This document shows positions 16,380 through 23,870 of a stretch of DNA of 64,000 nt, piece after piece. The notes below the pieces were generated by a model that worked only from the letters and a program-made list of their open reading frames with translations, was not told the DNA's origin and did not search any database. Positions within the stretch are counted from its first letter, which is position 1. Each line of letters starts with the position of its first letter. A program made the position numbers and the translations under genes. Where the stretch lies: NCBI RefSeq assembly GCF_000607165.1, contig NZ_JFZG01000024.1, positions 744,001-808,000 of the forward strand, read 5' to 3'. Source of the DNA: Ralstonia pickettii (lineage in GTDB: Bacteria; Pseudomonadota; Gammaproteobacteria; Burkholderiales; Burkholderiaceae).

Positions 16380-16941
16380 GGATCAGGGCTTCCGCCATGG
16401 GCCACGGGCCGAAGCCGGCGGCGGGATTCAGATGACCGACGTCCCCCAGATCGACCAGACGGCTGCCCCAGTCGGCCGCCATGCCGGCCACGCGCTCGAA
16501 CGATGCCAGCGGATCGTTCCGACTGGCGGCGACGACGCTTGGAAACGGCAGCGGACGCCGGGGGCAGGGCAGCCAGCCATTTTTCTGCAGCACGTCCTGC
16601 GTGGGATAGCCCGACGGCAACTGCGTGTCGAGATCGGCCGGGGTGGCCAGCAGGGCGCCGTGGATCTTGCGCGCGTGCCGCTTGGCCCAATGCACGGTGA
16701 TCATCACGCCTGCGCTATGCGCCACCAGGATCACCGGCCCTTCGATGGCGCTGACGGCCTTGTCCAAGGCCACTACCCGTGCCGCGCAGCTCAACTTGTC
16801 GGCTTCCAGCGGCGGGACTGACGCAGCCTTGTGGCCTGCAGCCCGGAGTTTGGCTTCGAGCAACGTCTGCCAGTGTTCGGCCACGTGGTCGCGCAGGCCG
16901 GGCACCATGAGGATGGTGGGAGAAGGGTTGGACAACGTCAT
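16366..16941 (-). CDS. RBBP9/YdeN-type alpha/beta hydrolase
   Basis: A 191-residue serine hydrolase of the RBBP9/YdeN family. It starts with the family opening ILMVPGLRDHVAEHWQTLLE. The nucleophile lies in VAHSAGV (Ser of G/A-H-S-A-G), Asp is probably that in ASRNDPL and His that in GDVGHLN, the usual order. Its substrate is unknown; an ester or lactone in the pathway is plausible. Its start lies only 18 nt past the T run of the porin terminator and has a poor ribosome site. It overlaps the DsbA-like gene by 14 bp, suggesting coupled translation of a hydrolase-DsbA-ferredoxin module. Confidence 0.82.
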   Translation of the reverse strand: MTLSNPSPTILMVPGLRDHVAEHWQTLLEAKLRAAGHKAASVPPLEADKLSCAARVVALDKAVSAIEGPVILVAHSAGVMITVHWAKRHARKIHGALLATPADLDTQLPSGYPTQDVLQKNGWLPCPRRPLPFPSVVAASRNDPLASFERVAGMAADWGSRLVDLGDVGHLNPAAGFGPWPMAEALIHELD

Positions 16942-16958
16942 GATGAAACGCCATGAAG

Positions 16959-16984
16959 AAAAAACGAGGAGGTCACCCTCCTCG
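16959..16984 (-). terminator. Rho-independent terminator after the porin gene, inside the cluster
   Basis: Read on the minus strand, CGAGGAGG-GTGA-CCTCCTCG (16984-16965) is followed by six T (16964-16959). It lies between the porin and the downstream hydrolase, so it would cut down expression of the last four genes of the cluster unless read through. Confidence 0.85.
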
Positions 16985-17033
16985 AATGCCGACCGGGGAG
17001 ACGGCGGAGTCCGCCTCCCGTGGTGTGGGCCGC

Positions 17034-18167
17034 TCAGAATTTGTGGCGAATACCGACGGCCGCGCCGAGCATGCTGGTCTTGCCGGTAGCCAGGCCGTAG
17101 CCGGTGGCGTTGAGGTCCACCGTGGCCTGGTCGAGCGCCAGGCCCGCGTTGCGCGCATAGGCCGTGGTCAGGTACAGATCGGTGCGCTTGGAAATGGTGT
17201 AGTCGGCAATGAACGCGACCTGCCACGGGTTGGCCTGCGTGGACGGCGCGCTGTTGATGGTCTTGATCTTCTGGTACGAGTATTCGAGCGAGAGCATCAC
17301 GGCGTTTGTCGCCTGATAGTTCACGCCGGCCCAGAAGTAGTCGTCGCGCAGCGCCACACTGCCGTTGGCGTTCTTGTTCTGGCCCCAGCGGTAGCCGCCC
17401 ATGACCTTGAGCACATCGCCAACGAGGTAGCTGCCCGCCAGCGCCGCCTTGCGCACGGTGCCGGAGCTGAACGCGCCACCGCCCAGCGGGGTGCTGGGGT
17501 TGTACTGGTCATACACGAGCGTGGCACCCAGCGGGCCAGCCGAGTACGCCACCCCCGCGCCGTAGCCGCTGTCGCGCCGGGCTTGGCCGGGCACCTCGCC
17601 GTTGCCGCCGCCGGTTGGGTTGGCGCTCGGGGCGCCGGTGCCGAATGACCAATGCGCCTGCGCAGTCACCGGGCCGAAGTTGCCCGTGTACATGGCGGTG
17701 TTGTCGGACCGGAAATTCACGCCGGTCTGCACTGCCGCTGGTTCGTACTGCGTGGAATACGCCATCGGCTCAAAGTTGGCCAGCAACTGGAAGAGCGTCG
17801 TGTACTGGCGGCCGAAAGTAAATTGCCCGATCGTGCTGCTCTTGAGTCCAACGTAGGCCTGGCGCCCGAACAGCCGGCCCCCTTGTTGCGATTGGCCCGT
17901 GTCGCTTGCAAATCCGCTTTCGAGCACGAACAGCGCACTTAGGCCGCCGCCAAGATCCTCCACCCCGCGCAGGCCCCAGCGCGAGCCCGACAGGCCGCCG
18001 CTTTGCATCGACACGCGGTGCCCCGAGCTGCCCGGCGTGGCACCCGCCAGGTTGGTCGCATATTCGATGTTGGTATCCACCACGCCATACAGCGTGACGC
18101 CGGATTGCGCGCAGGCCGCGCCGGCGCAGGCCAGCAGTGCAGCGGGGGCGATGTGCTTCGTCTTCAT
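17034..18167 (-). CDS. Gram-negative porin (Burkholderiales type)
   Basis: A 377-residue outer-membrane porin with a signal peptide (MKTKHIAPAALLACAGAACA, cleaved before QSGVTLYG). The mature start QSGVTLYGVVDTNIEY and the end GAAVGIRHKF with terminal Phe are hallmarks of the 16-strand OmpC-like porin family of beta-proteobacteria. The segment near residue 100 (FGRQAYVGLKSSTIGQFTFGRQY) is also conserved. AGGAG lies before the ATG. Its place inside the BKACE cluster suggests it lets the pathway's substrate across the outer membrane. It is followed by a clear terminator. Confidence 0.92.
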   Translation of the reverse strand: MKTKHIAPAALLACAGAACAQSGVTLYGVVDTNIEYATNLAGATPGSSGHRVSMQSGGLSGSRWGLRGVEDLGGGLSALFVLESGFASDTGQSQQGGRLFGRQAYVGLKSSTIGQFTFGRQYTTLFQLLANFEPMAYSTQYEPAAVQTGVNFRSDNTAMYTGNFGPVTAQAHWSFGTGAPSANPTGGGNGEVPGQARRDSGYGAGVAYSAGPLGATLVYDQYNPSTPLGGGAFSSGTVRKAALAGSYLVGDVLKVMGGYRWGQNKNANGSVALRDDYFWAGVNYQATNAVMLSLEYSYQKIKTINSAPSTQANPWQVAFIADYTISKRTDLYLTTAYARNAGLALDQATVDLNATGYGLATGKTSMLGAAVGIRHKF

Positions 18168-18224
18168 GTTGCAGGGTCTCCTCTTGGTGTTATCGCCGAC
18201 GGGTCCGATGTGTCCCGACGATCG

Positions 18225-19073
18225 TTAGAACGGCTTGCCGCCGATGATGCCGGCGCGTTCCATCTTCCGATGGCACGGCACGTAATCCATGACCGCGTAG
18301 TGCTGCGTGGCGGTGTTGTCCCAGATGGCCACGCTGTTCGGCTTCCAGCGCCAGCGCACCTGGTATTCGGGAATGTAGGCCTGGCTGATCAGGTAGCGCA
18401 GCAGCTCAGATGCACCTACCGTGGCGTCCTGGCCGTAGCGCACGCGCGCAGGGGTGTGGTAGTTCGTGAAGTGCGTCGTGAAGCCGTTGACGTACAGCAC
18501 CTTCTCGTCGGTTTCGGGGTGCGTGCGCACCACGGGGTGTTCCGGATCGGGGTACTGCGCCTTGAGTGCAAGACGCTTTTCGATGGGCATGACGGCACCA
18601 AAGCTGGCCTCGATGCTGTGGCGTGCGCGCAGGCCGGCAATGTCGCGCTTGACGTCTTCCGGCAGCTTCTCGTACGCCAGCACCATGTTGGCCCACATCG
18701 TGTCGCCGCCAACGGGCGGGCATTCCACGCAGCGCAGCACGGCGCCAAACTGCGGCGCTTCGCGCCACGTGGTGTCGGCGTGCCAACAGTTCTCGTAGCG
18801 GTCGTTCGGGTGGTCGGGCGTCTTGTAGATGCGCACGAGGCCGGGGTGCTCCGGGTCGCTACCGGCCACGGGGTGGTCTTCCAGTTCGCCAAAGCGGCGG
18901 GCAAACGCCACATGCTGCGCACGGCTCAAGTCCTGATCGCGCAGGAAGATCACGCGGTGCTTGAGCAGCGCGGTGCGGATTTCGCTGAACAGGCCTTCGT
19001 CTTCGATCGCGTCACTCAGTTGTACGCCGGTCAGCTCGGCACCCAGGGCGTTGGTCAGTTGTTCGATGCGCAT
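18225..19073 (-). CDS. TauD/TfdA family alpha-ketoglutarate-dependent dioxygenase
   Basis: A 282-residue non-haem iron enzyme that couples oxidation of 2-oxoglutarate to hydroxylation of a substrate. The iron ligands are His98 and Asp100 (WHADTTW) and His258 (ATQHYAV). The 2-oxoglutarate-binding Arg is Arg269. All align in spacing with E. coli TauD (99, 101, 255, 266). Length and layout are also TauD-like, but substrate residues differ between families, so taurine should not be assumed. No sulfonate transporter lies nearby. GAGGGG precedes the start; the gene lies 9 bp after the quinone reductase and 57 bp before the porin. Confidence 0.9.
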   Translation of the reverse strand: MRIEQLTNALGAELTGVQLSDAIEDEGLFSEIRTALLKHRVIFLRDQDLSRAQHVAFARRFGELEDHPVAGSDPEHPGLVRIYKTPDHPNDRYENCWHADTTWREAPQFGAVLRCVECPPVGGDTMWANMVLAYEKLPEDVKRDIAGLRARHSIEASFGAVMPIEKRLALKAQYPDPEHPVVRTHPETDEKVLYVNGFTTHFTNYHTPARVRYGQDATVGASELLRYLISQAYIPEYQVRWRWKPNSVAIWDNTATQHYAVMDYVPCHRKMERAGIIGGKPF

Positions 19074-19082
19074 GACAGCCCC

Positions 19083-20063
19083 TCAGATGACGAAGACGGA
19101 TGAACCCGTCGTCTTGCGCGATTCGAGATCGCGGTGTGCCTGCACGGCGTCTTCCAATGCATAGCGCTGGTGGATTTCGATCTTGATGCGACCGGCGGCC
19201 ACGTGATCGAACAACTCGCCGGCAAGCTCGGCCTTCTCGGCCGGATCGGCGATGTAATCGGCCAGGGCCGGGCGCGTCAGGTAAAGCGATCCCTTCATCG
19301 CCAGCAGTTGTGGGTTGAACGGCGGGATCGGGCCCGATGCCGTACCCACGCACACCATCAGGCCGCGTCGCTTGAGCGAATCGAGCGAGGCATCGAAGGT
19401 GGCCTTGCCCACGCTGTCGAACACCACGTTCACGCCCACGCCGTCGGTCAGTTCGCGCACGCGTTTTGCAACGTCGTCGTGCGCGTAGTTGATGACGTGG
19501 TCGCAGCCGTGCGCGCGGGCGATGTCGGCCTTGGCTTCGCTCGATACCGTGCCGATCACGGTCAGCCCAAGCAGCTTCGCCCACTGCGAGACGATCAGTC
19601 CCACACCGCCGGCGGCTGCATGCAGAAGGATCGTGTTGCCCTTCGCAAACGGGTAGATGCGGCGCAGCAGGTAGGCCGACGTCAGGCCGCGCATGGTCAT
19701 GGCGGCGGCGGTTTCGCAGGCAATGGCTGCGGGCAGCTTGATGAGCGGCGCGGCTGGAATGAGGCGTTCGGTGCTGTACGCGCCAAGCGTGTTGATGAAG
19801 CCGGTATAGGTCACGCGATCACCCACGGCGACGTTGCTTACGCCATCGCCTACCGCTTCAACGATGCCTGCTGCTTCCACGCCCATGCCGGCGGGGCGGG
19901 GTACCGGGTAGAGGCCCGAACGGAAGTAGGTGTCGGCAAAGTTCAGGCCGACGGCTTCGTGGCGTAGACGGACCTGGCCCGGGCCGGGTTGGCCCACTTC
20001 GACGGTCTCGCAGCGCAAGACCTCGGGGCCGCCGGTTTCATGAAAGCGGACTGCGGTTGCCAT
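19083..20063 (-). CDS. Zinc-free quinone/enoyl reductase (MDR superfamily, Qor-like)
   Basis: A 326-residue NADPH-dependent reductase of the medium-chain dehydrogenase family. It has the quinone oxidoreductase layout: GroES-like N-terminal part with GPGQVRLRHEAVGLNFADTY, then a Rossmann fold with AAAGGVGLIVSQWAKLLG. The zinc-binding cysteines of alcohol dehydrogenases are absent. Members reduce quinones or alpha,beta-unsaturated ketones and acyl compounds; in this cluster a reduction step on a pathway intermediate is possible. AGGAG lies upstream of the ATG. It is separated by 131 bp from the transporter gene and by only 9 bp from the dioxygenase gene. Confidence 0.87.
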   Translation of the reverse strand: MATAVRFHETGGPEVLRCETVEVGQPGPGQVRLRHEAVGLNFADTYFRSGLYPVPRPAGMGVEAAGIVEAVGDGVSNVAVGDRVTYTGFINTLGAYSTERLIPAAPLIKLPAAIACETAAAMTMRGLTSAYLLRRIYPFAKGNTILLHAAAGGVGLIVSQWAKLLGLTVIGTVSSEAKADIARAHGCDHVINYAHDDVAKRVRELTDGVGVNVVFDSVGKATFDASLDSLKRRGLMVCVGTASGPIPPFNPQLLAMKGSLYLTRPALADYIADPAEKAELAGELFDHVAAGRIKIEIHQRYALEDAVQAHRDLESRKTTGSSVFVI

Positions 20064-20194
20064 GGATATCTCCTGGATTCGTCTTCAGATGTTTGGGGTG
20101 CGCGCCGCCCGCGCGGCTCGCTTGGCGAGACGCGGTCAAGGCGGGAGAGGGGTGAGATGCCTTGTGGCGGCGCGCGGTTAGCGGAGTCGGGCCG

Positions 20195-21535
20195 TCATGC
20201 GGAAGCCACAGCGGCTGGTGCGGCGGTGGGCGCCGCGTCGATCGATACGTTGGCCACGCGCTTGAGTTCAGCTTCGTAGCTGCGTGCGGCCAGCAAGAAG
20301 CAGCCTGCTGCAACCACGCCGAAGATCGGCATCACAGCCAGGGCGGTCTGCAGGCCCCACGCGTCGGACATGGCGCCGCCCACAAACGGCCCGATGGCCA
20401 AGCCGAACAGGTTCTGGAACAGCGAGAGCACCGCAGCTCCGGTAGAGCGGACGCCGGGGTGCACCACGTCGAACACCACGCTGGAAGCCGGGGCCACCGT
20501 GCACGTCATCAAGAAGCCGCCGAAGGCGATCAGGAGGAACTGCTGGTTGGCCGGCATGGCGGTACCAAAGGCCGTCATGAACACGAGCAGCGTGACCACC
20601 GCCAGCACAGCCACCGCAATCAGCCGGTTGCGCTGGCGGCGCGCTGCAACTACATCGGCCACCACACCCCACACGAAGGCGCCCAGGGCACCGCACAGCA
20701 CCACCAGTGCGGCTTGCATGGCAGCACGGTCCGGCGGTGTCCCGTGATAGCGATTCAGGTAGCTAGGCAGCCACGCCCAGATGGTCGACACGACGATCAA
20801 CTGGAAGGCTGCGCCCAGGCACGTCCACCACAGCGTGCGCGAGCTGGTGAGCGCGCCCGCAACGCGTTGCAGGAGCGTGCCTGCGGGCTGACGCACTTGC
20901 GTGCCGCCAGCTGCCATCGCCACCGTTTTGTAGTCCGGCACGAACACATAGAGCAGCGCCAGCACCAGACCCGGTATGCCCACCACGCCAAATGCTGCCT
21001 GCCAGCCCCAGCGCGCTGCAATCACGCCACCGAGCAACACGCCCAATACCGAACCGACGGATGCCGCTGCAAAGAAGGCGCCCATCAACGTGGCGCGCAG
21101 GCGCTTGGGGAACAGACTGGCAATGAGTGCCGCGCCCACCGAGCCGTAGCCGGTCTCGCCCACGCCCACGATGGCGCGCGCGGTGAAGAGCTGTCCGTAA
21201 TTGCGCGTGAACATGCAGGAGATCGTTGCCAGGCTCCATACGGTGGCCATCACGACGATGCTCTTGACGCGGCTGTAGCGGTCGGCCAACAACGCCACGG
21301 GCAGGCCACCCACCGCCACCACGATCGAGATGACCGAGACGAGCGCGCCAAGTTGCTTGTCGGACAGCGCCCAGGCTGTCTTCAGATGCGGGAAAAGCGA
21401 CACGATGACTTGCCGGTCGATGTAATCGAACAGCATCAGTGCAAAGGTCATTGCAAACGCAAACCACGCCTGGGGTTGGCTGACGAGATAGCCGTCGTGG
21501 TGGTCTGCGCGCGGGTCGGCGGCATGCAGATTCAT
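20195..21535 (-). CDS. MFS transporter, probable substrate importer of the cluster
   Basis: A 446-residue twelve-helix MFS protein. Visible features are the first helix FAFAMTFALMLFDYIDRQVIVS, where the acidic DYIDR is typical of anion and organic-acid porters, and the loop 2-3 motif ALLADRYSRVKSIVV. The helix 4 region is TARAIVGVGETGYGSVGAAL. The closest families carry organic acids or related anions. Placed second in the BKACE cluster, after the cleavage enzyme and before the reductase, it most likely imports the growth substrate. GGAG lies before the ATG. Confidence 0.85.
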   Translation of the reverse strand: MNLHAADPRADHHDGYLVSQPQAWFAFAMTFALMLFDYIDRQVIVSLFPHLKTAWALSDKQLGALVSVISIVVAVGGLPVALLADRYSRVKSIVVMATVWSLATISCMFTRNYGQLFTARAIVGVGETGYGSVGAALIASLFPKRLRATLMGAFFAAASVGSVLGVLLGGVIAARWGWQAAFGVVGIPGLVLALLYVFVPDYKTVAMAAGGTQVRQPAGTLLQRVAGALTSSRTLWWTCLGAAFQLIVVSTIWAWLPSYLNRYHGTPPDRAAMQAALVVLCGALGAFVWGVVADVVAARRQRNRLIAVAVLAVVTLLVFMTAFGTAMPANQQFLLIAFGGFLMTCTVAPASSVVFDVVHPGVRSTGAAVLSLFQNLFGLAIGPFVGGAMSDAWGLQTALAVMPIFGVVAAGCFLLAARSYEAELKRVANVSIDAAPTAAPAAVASA

Positions 21536-21606
21536 GGTTGTCTCCGAGTGGCGGCGCTTGCGTTGAGCGCCGCCTGTGTTGGCCCGGTGATACGGCGGCT
21601 TCTAGT

Positions 21607-22662
21607 TTAGGCCGCGCGCAGCGGCAGGTTTTTCACGTTCGGGGCACGGTTGGGGGACATGCCGTTCTTCGCCAGCGTTTCTTCAACGCTGTCATATTGC
21701 ACGCCGATGCGGTAGATGGCGCGCGCCTCCTTGCCGCTGGCAATCTCACGGCCCAGTTCATGCGCCACGCGCACGCACTGCTCGATCTGCTGCACGGATG
21801 TCATGCGGTTGCCGTGCTGGTCGATGATCGTGTCTTCAATGCCGCAGCGCGGGTGCAGGCCCATTGCCATGGCCATCATGTTGAAGGGCAGCACGTTCTT
21901 GAGCAGCGACTCGGCCGTCAGCGTGCAACCATCCGGCGCGCGGTGGATGAAGTTGAAGAAGTTGAACGGGTTGGGGCCGTCGAAGCCGCCGCCAATGCCG
22001 ATCCACGTCAGGTTGAGCGGGCCCTTGTAGACGCCCTTGCGGACGACACGCTCCAGCGTTTCCAGCGCGTGGATGCCGGTCAACTGGAAGTGCGGTTGCA
22101 CGCCGGAGGCCTGCAGACGGCGCAGGTGCTCCTCCAGCCAGGCGGGGCCGGCGGGCACGGTCATTTCTGCATAGGCTGCAGCCAGCGCCGGATTGGCCAG
22201 CGACGTGCCTTCCAGATACGCCGGATACAGCAGCTCCATGATGTTCATCTGCGTGGTGTTGACCGCCACGGTCACCTGATCGGGTGCTGGGGTCAGGTCG
22301 GCCAGCATGTGGCGCGTGTCGTCCGACAGCCACTTGGCGGCTTGCCCTTCGTCTTCGGGGGCAAAAGAAATCGAGCCGCCCACCTGGATGATCATGTCGG
22401 GCACCGCCGCACGCACGCCGGCAATCAGCTCGTTGAATTTCGAGAGCCGCTTGGAGCCCTTGCCGTCGAGTTCACGCACGTGCAGGTGCAGCACGGTAGC
22501 GCCGGCGTTGTAGCAATCCACGGCTTTCTGCACCTGTTCTTCCATCGTGACCGGAATGTCTTCTGGAAAATCTTCCGGCATCCATTCCGGGCCGTACGGC
22601 GCAACGGTAATGACGACTTTGTCCTGGTTTTCCGGGTGCAGCGAATCATCGAGGAATTGCAT
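21607..22662 (-). CDS. BKACE family beta-keto acid cleavage enzyme (DUF849)
   Basis: A 351-residue member of the BKACE family, whose founder is 3-keto-5-aminohexanoate cleavage enzyme. Members condense a beta-keto acid with acetyl-CoA and split it to acetoacetate plus a new acyl-CoA. The TIM-barrel zinc site is seen in VLHLHVRE; the N-terminal VVITVAPYGPEW and the substrate-loop region around QVGGSISF are also conserved. The family is broad, with many untested substrates (including dehydrocarnitine and 3-oxoadipate), so specificity cannot be read from motifs. It is the first gene of the cluster. AGGAG precedes the start, and the promoter with AraC-type repeats lies directly upstream. Confidence 0.88.
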   Translation of the reverse strand: MQFLDDSLHPENQDKVVITVAPYGPEWMPEDFPEDIPVTMEEQVQKAVDCYNAGATVLHLHVRELDGKGSKRLSKFNELIAGVRAAVPDMIIQVGGSISFAPEDEGQAAKWLSDDTRHMLADLTPAPDQVTVAVNTTQMNIMELLYPAYLEGTSLANPALAAAYAEMTVPAGPAWLEEHLRRLQASGVQPHFQLTGIHALETLERVVRKGVYKGPLNLTWIGIGGGFDGPNPFNFFNFIHRAPDGCTLTAESLLKNVLPFNMMAMAMGLHPRCGIEDTIIDQHGNRMTSVQQIEQCVRVAHELGREIASGKEARAIYRIGVQYDSVEETLAKNGMSPNRAPNVKNLPLRAA

Positions 22663-22700
22663 GTTGGGGGCTCCTGTAGGGGATGTCTCGGCTGGACTTC

Positions 22701-22763
22701 ACTATAGGGAAGCGGTAGCTTTGAATTTCTCAATTGGCGCCAAGTTTTTCTCTTTACGCGCCA
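22701..22763 (-). promoter_or_regulatory. Candidate AraC-regulated promoter of the BKACE cluster
   Basis: On the minus strand TATAGT (22706-22701) forms a good -10 box, but the -35 position holds only GAAATT. Just upstream are two direct repeats of GCGCCA (22737-22742 and 22758-22763) spaced 21 bp, two helical turns, as AraC-family activators prefer. A weak -35 with adjacent direct repeats fits activation by the divergent regulator. Confidence 0.5.
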
Positions 22764-22805
22764 TTCCGTGTAAACACCAAGACGGCTCGAAGCCCACTGA
22801 AACCT

Positions 22806-23870
22806 ATGGAAACGATGGTGCGTGCCCGGTCGCTCAACGGCTACTTCCAGGTCGTGCGGCGGCTTGGTTTCAACCCGCAGGAGGCACTGCGGCAGGTGGG
22901 GCTGGACCCGGCCAGACTGACCGATCCCGAGCAGCTCGTGTCAGTCGTGGCGACGTGCCAGTTGATGGAGATCACCGCCGCCAGCGCCCCGTGCCCGACG
23001 CTCGGGCTGCAGATGGCCGAGGCGCGCCAGGAACTGGATTTCGGTGTGCTCGGGTTGTTGCTCGCCCACAAGCGCACGCTGCGCGAGGCGCTGCAGGCCA
23101 TCATCCAGTACCGCCACCTGCTGAACGAGGCGCTGGCGATCTACCTGGAATCTGATGGCGATATGGTGGTCATTCGCGAAGAGGTGATCACCGAGACGCC
23201 CGTGCCGCTGCGGCAGGCCAACGAGCTGGCCGTTGGCGTGCTCGCCAGGACGTGCAGCGCGCTGCTGGGCGTGCACTGGAAGCCGCGCAGCATCCATTTC
23301 ACACATGGCGCTCCCACTGACGTCAGCCTGCACAGACGCGTGTTCGGTTGCCCCATCGTGTTCGGCAGCGACTTCAACGGCATCGTCTGCGCCGCTGCCG
23401 ATCTGGAGACGCCCAACCCTGCCGCTGACCCGGCCCTCGTGCGCTACGCGGAAAGCCTTGCCGAGCCGCTCAATGTATCGGCGCAAGAGGCGGTGGTGCA
23501 GGACGTGCGTCGCGCGATCTACCTGTTGCTGCCGCTGGAGCGCGCCTCGGTCGAACAGGTGGCTGATCATCTCCACCTGAGCGTGCGGACCCTGCAACGC
23601 CAGTTGGAAGCAGCCGGCATGACGTTCTCTGACCTGGTGGAGGAGGTCCGGCACAACCTCGCCGTTCGCTACATGGCGAACCCGAGCTATCGGATCGGAC
23701 GGGTGGCCGCGTTGCTCGGCTATACGCGGCAGGCGTCGTTCACGCGCTGGTTCACCGCCCACTTCGGTATGACGCCGCGTGCGTGGCGCGACGTGCAGCG
23801 CGGTGATCGCGGTGCCGACGCGGCTCAGGCAGGTTCGAGCCCGGCCGACGTATCGTCCGCACGCGGCTGA
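22806..23870 (+). CDS. AraC family transcriptional regulator (arabinose-binding-like N-domain, OruR/ArgR group)
   Basis: A 354-residue regulator. The N-terminal two thirds (about residues 15-200) match the AraC-family arabinose-binding-like domain found in OruR-type regulators (LGFNPQEALRQVGLDPARL). The C-terminal double helix-turn-helix includes ASVEQVADHLHLSVRTLQRQL and YRIGRVAALLGYTRQASFTRWF. It is divergent from the BKACE cluster, which it probably activates in answer to the substrate. The ATG at 22806 was chosen; a TTG at 22734 and an ATG at 22815 are alternatives and no ribosome site is strong. Its last 46 bp overlap the convergent MFS gene. Confidence 0.88.
   Translation: METMVRARSLNGYFQVVRRLGFNPQEALRQVGLDPARLTDPEQLVSVVATCQLMEITAASAPCPTLGLQMAEARQELDFGVLGLLLAHKRTLREALQAIIQYRHLLNEALAIYLESDGDMVVIREEVITETPVPLRQANELAVGVLARTCSALLGVHWKPRSIHFTHGAPTDVSLHRRVFGCPIVFGSDFNGIVCAAADLETPNPAADPALVRYAESLAEPLNVSAQEAVVQDVRRAIYLLLPLERASVEQVADHLHLSVRTLQRQLEAAGMTFSDLVEEVRHNLAVRYMANPSYRIGRVAALLGYTRQASFTRWFTAHFGMTPRAWRDVQRGDRGADAAQAGSSPADVSSARG

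Noticed and set aside
18225..19073. Calling the dioxygenase a taurine dioxygenase
   Set aside because: The spacing of active-site residues is TauD-like, but there are no tauABC or other sulfonate genes, and the context is catabolism of an organic acid.
18225..22662. Reading the BKACE and TauD genes as a gamma-butyrobetaine/carnitine pathway
   Set aside because: Both enzyme families include carnitine-related members, but the dioxygenase is a short TauD-like protein without the extra N-terminal domain of gamma-butyrobetaine hydroxylases, and no carnitine dehydrogenase or betaine genes are present.
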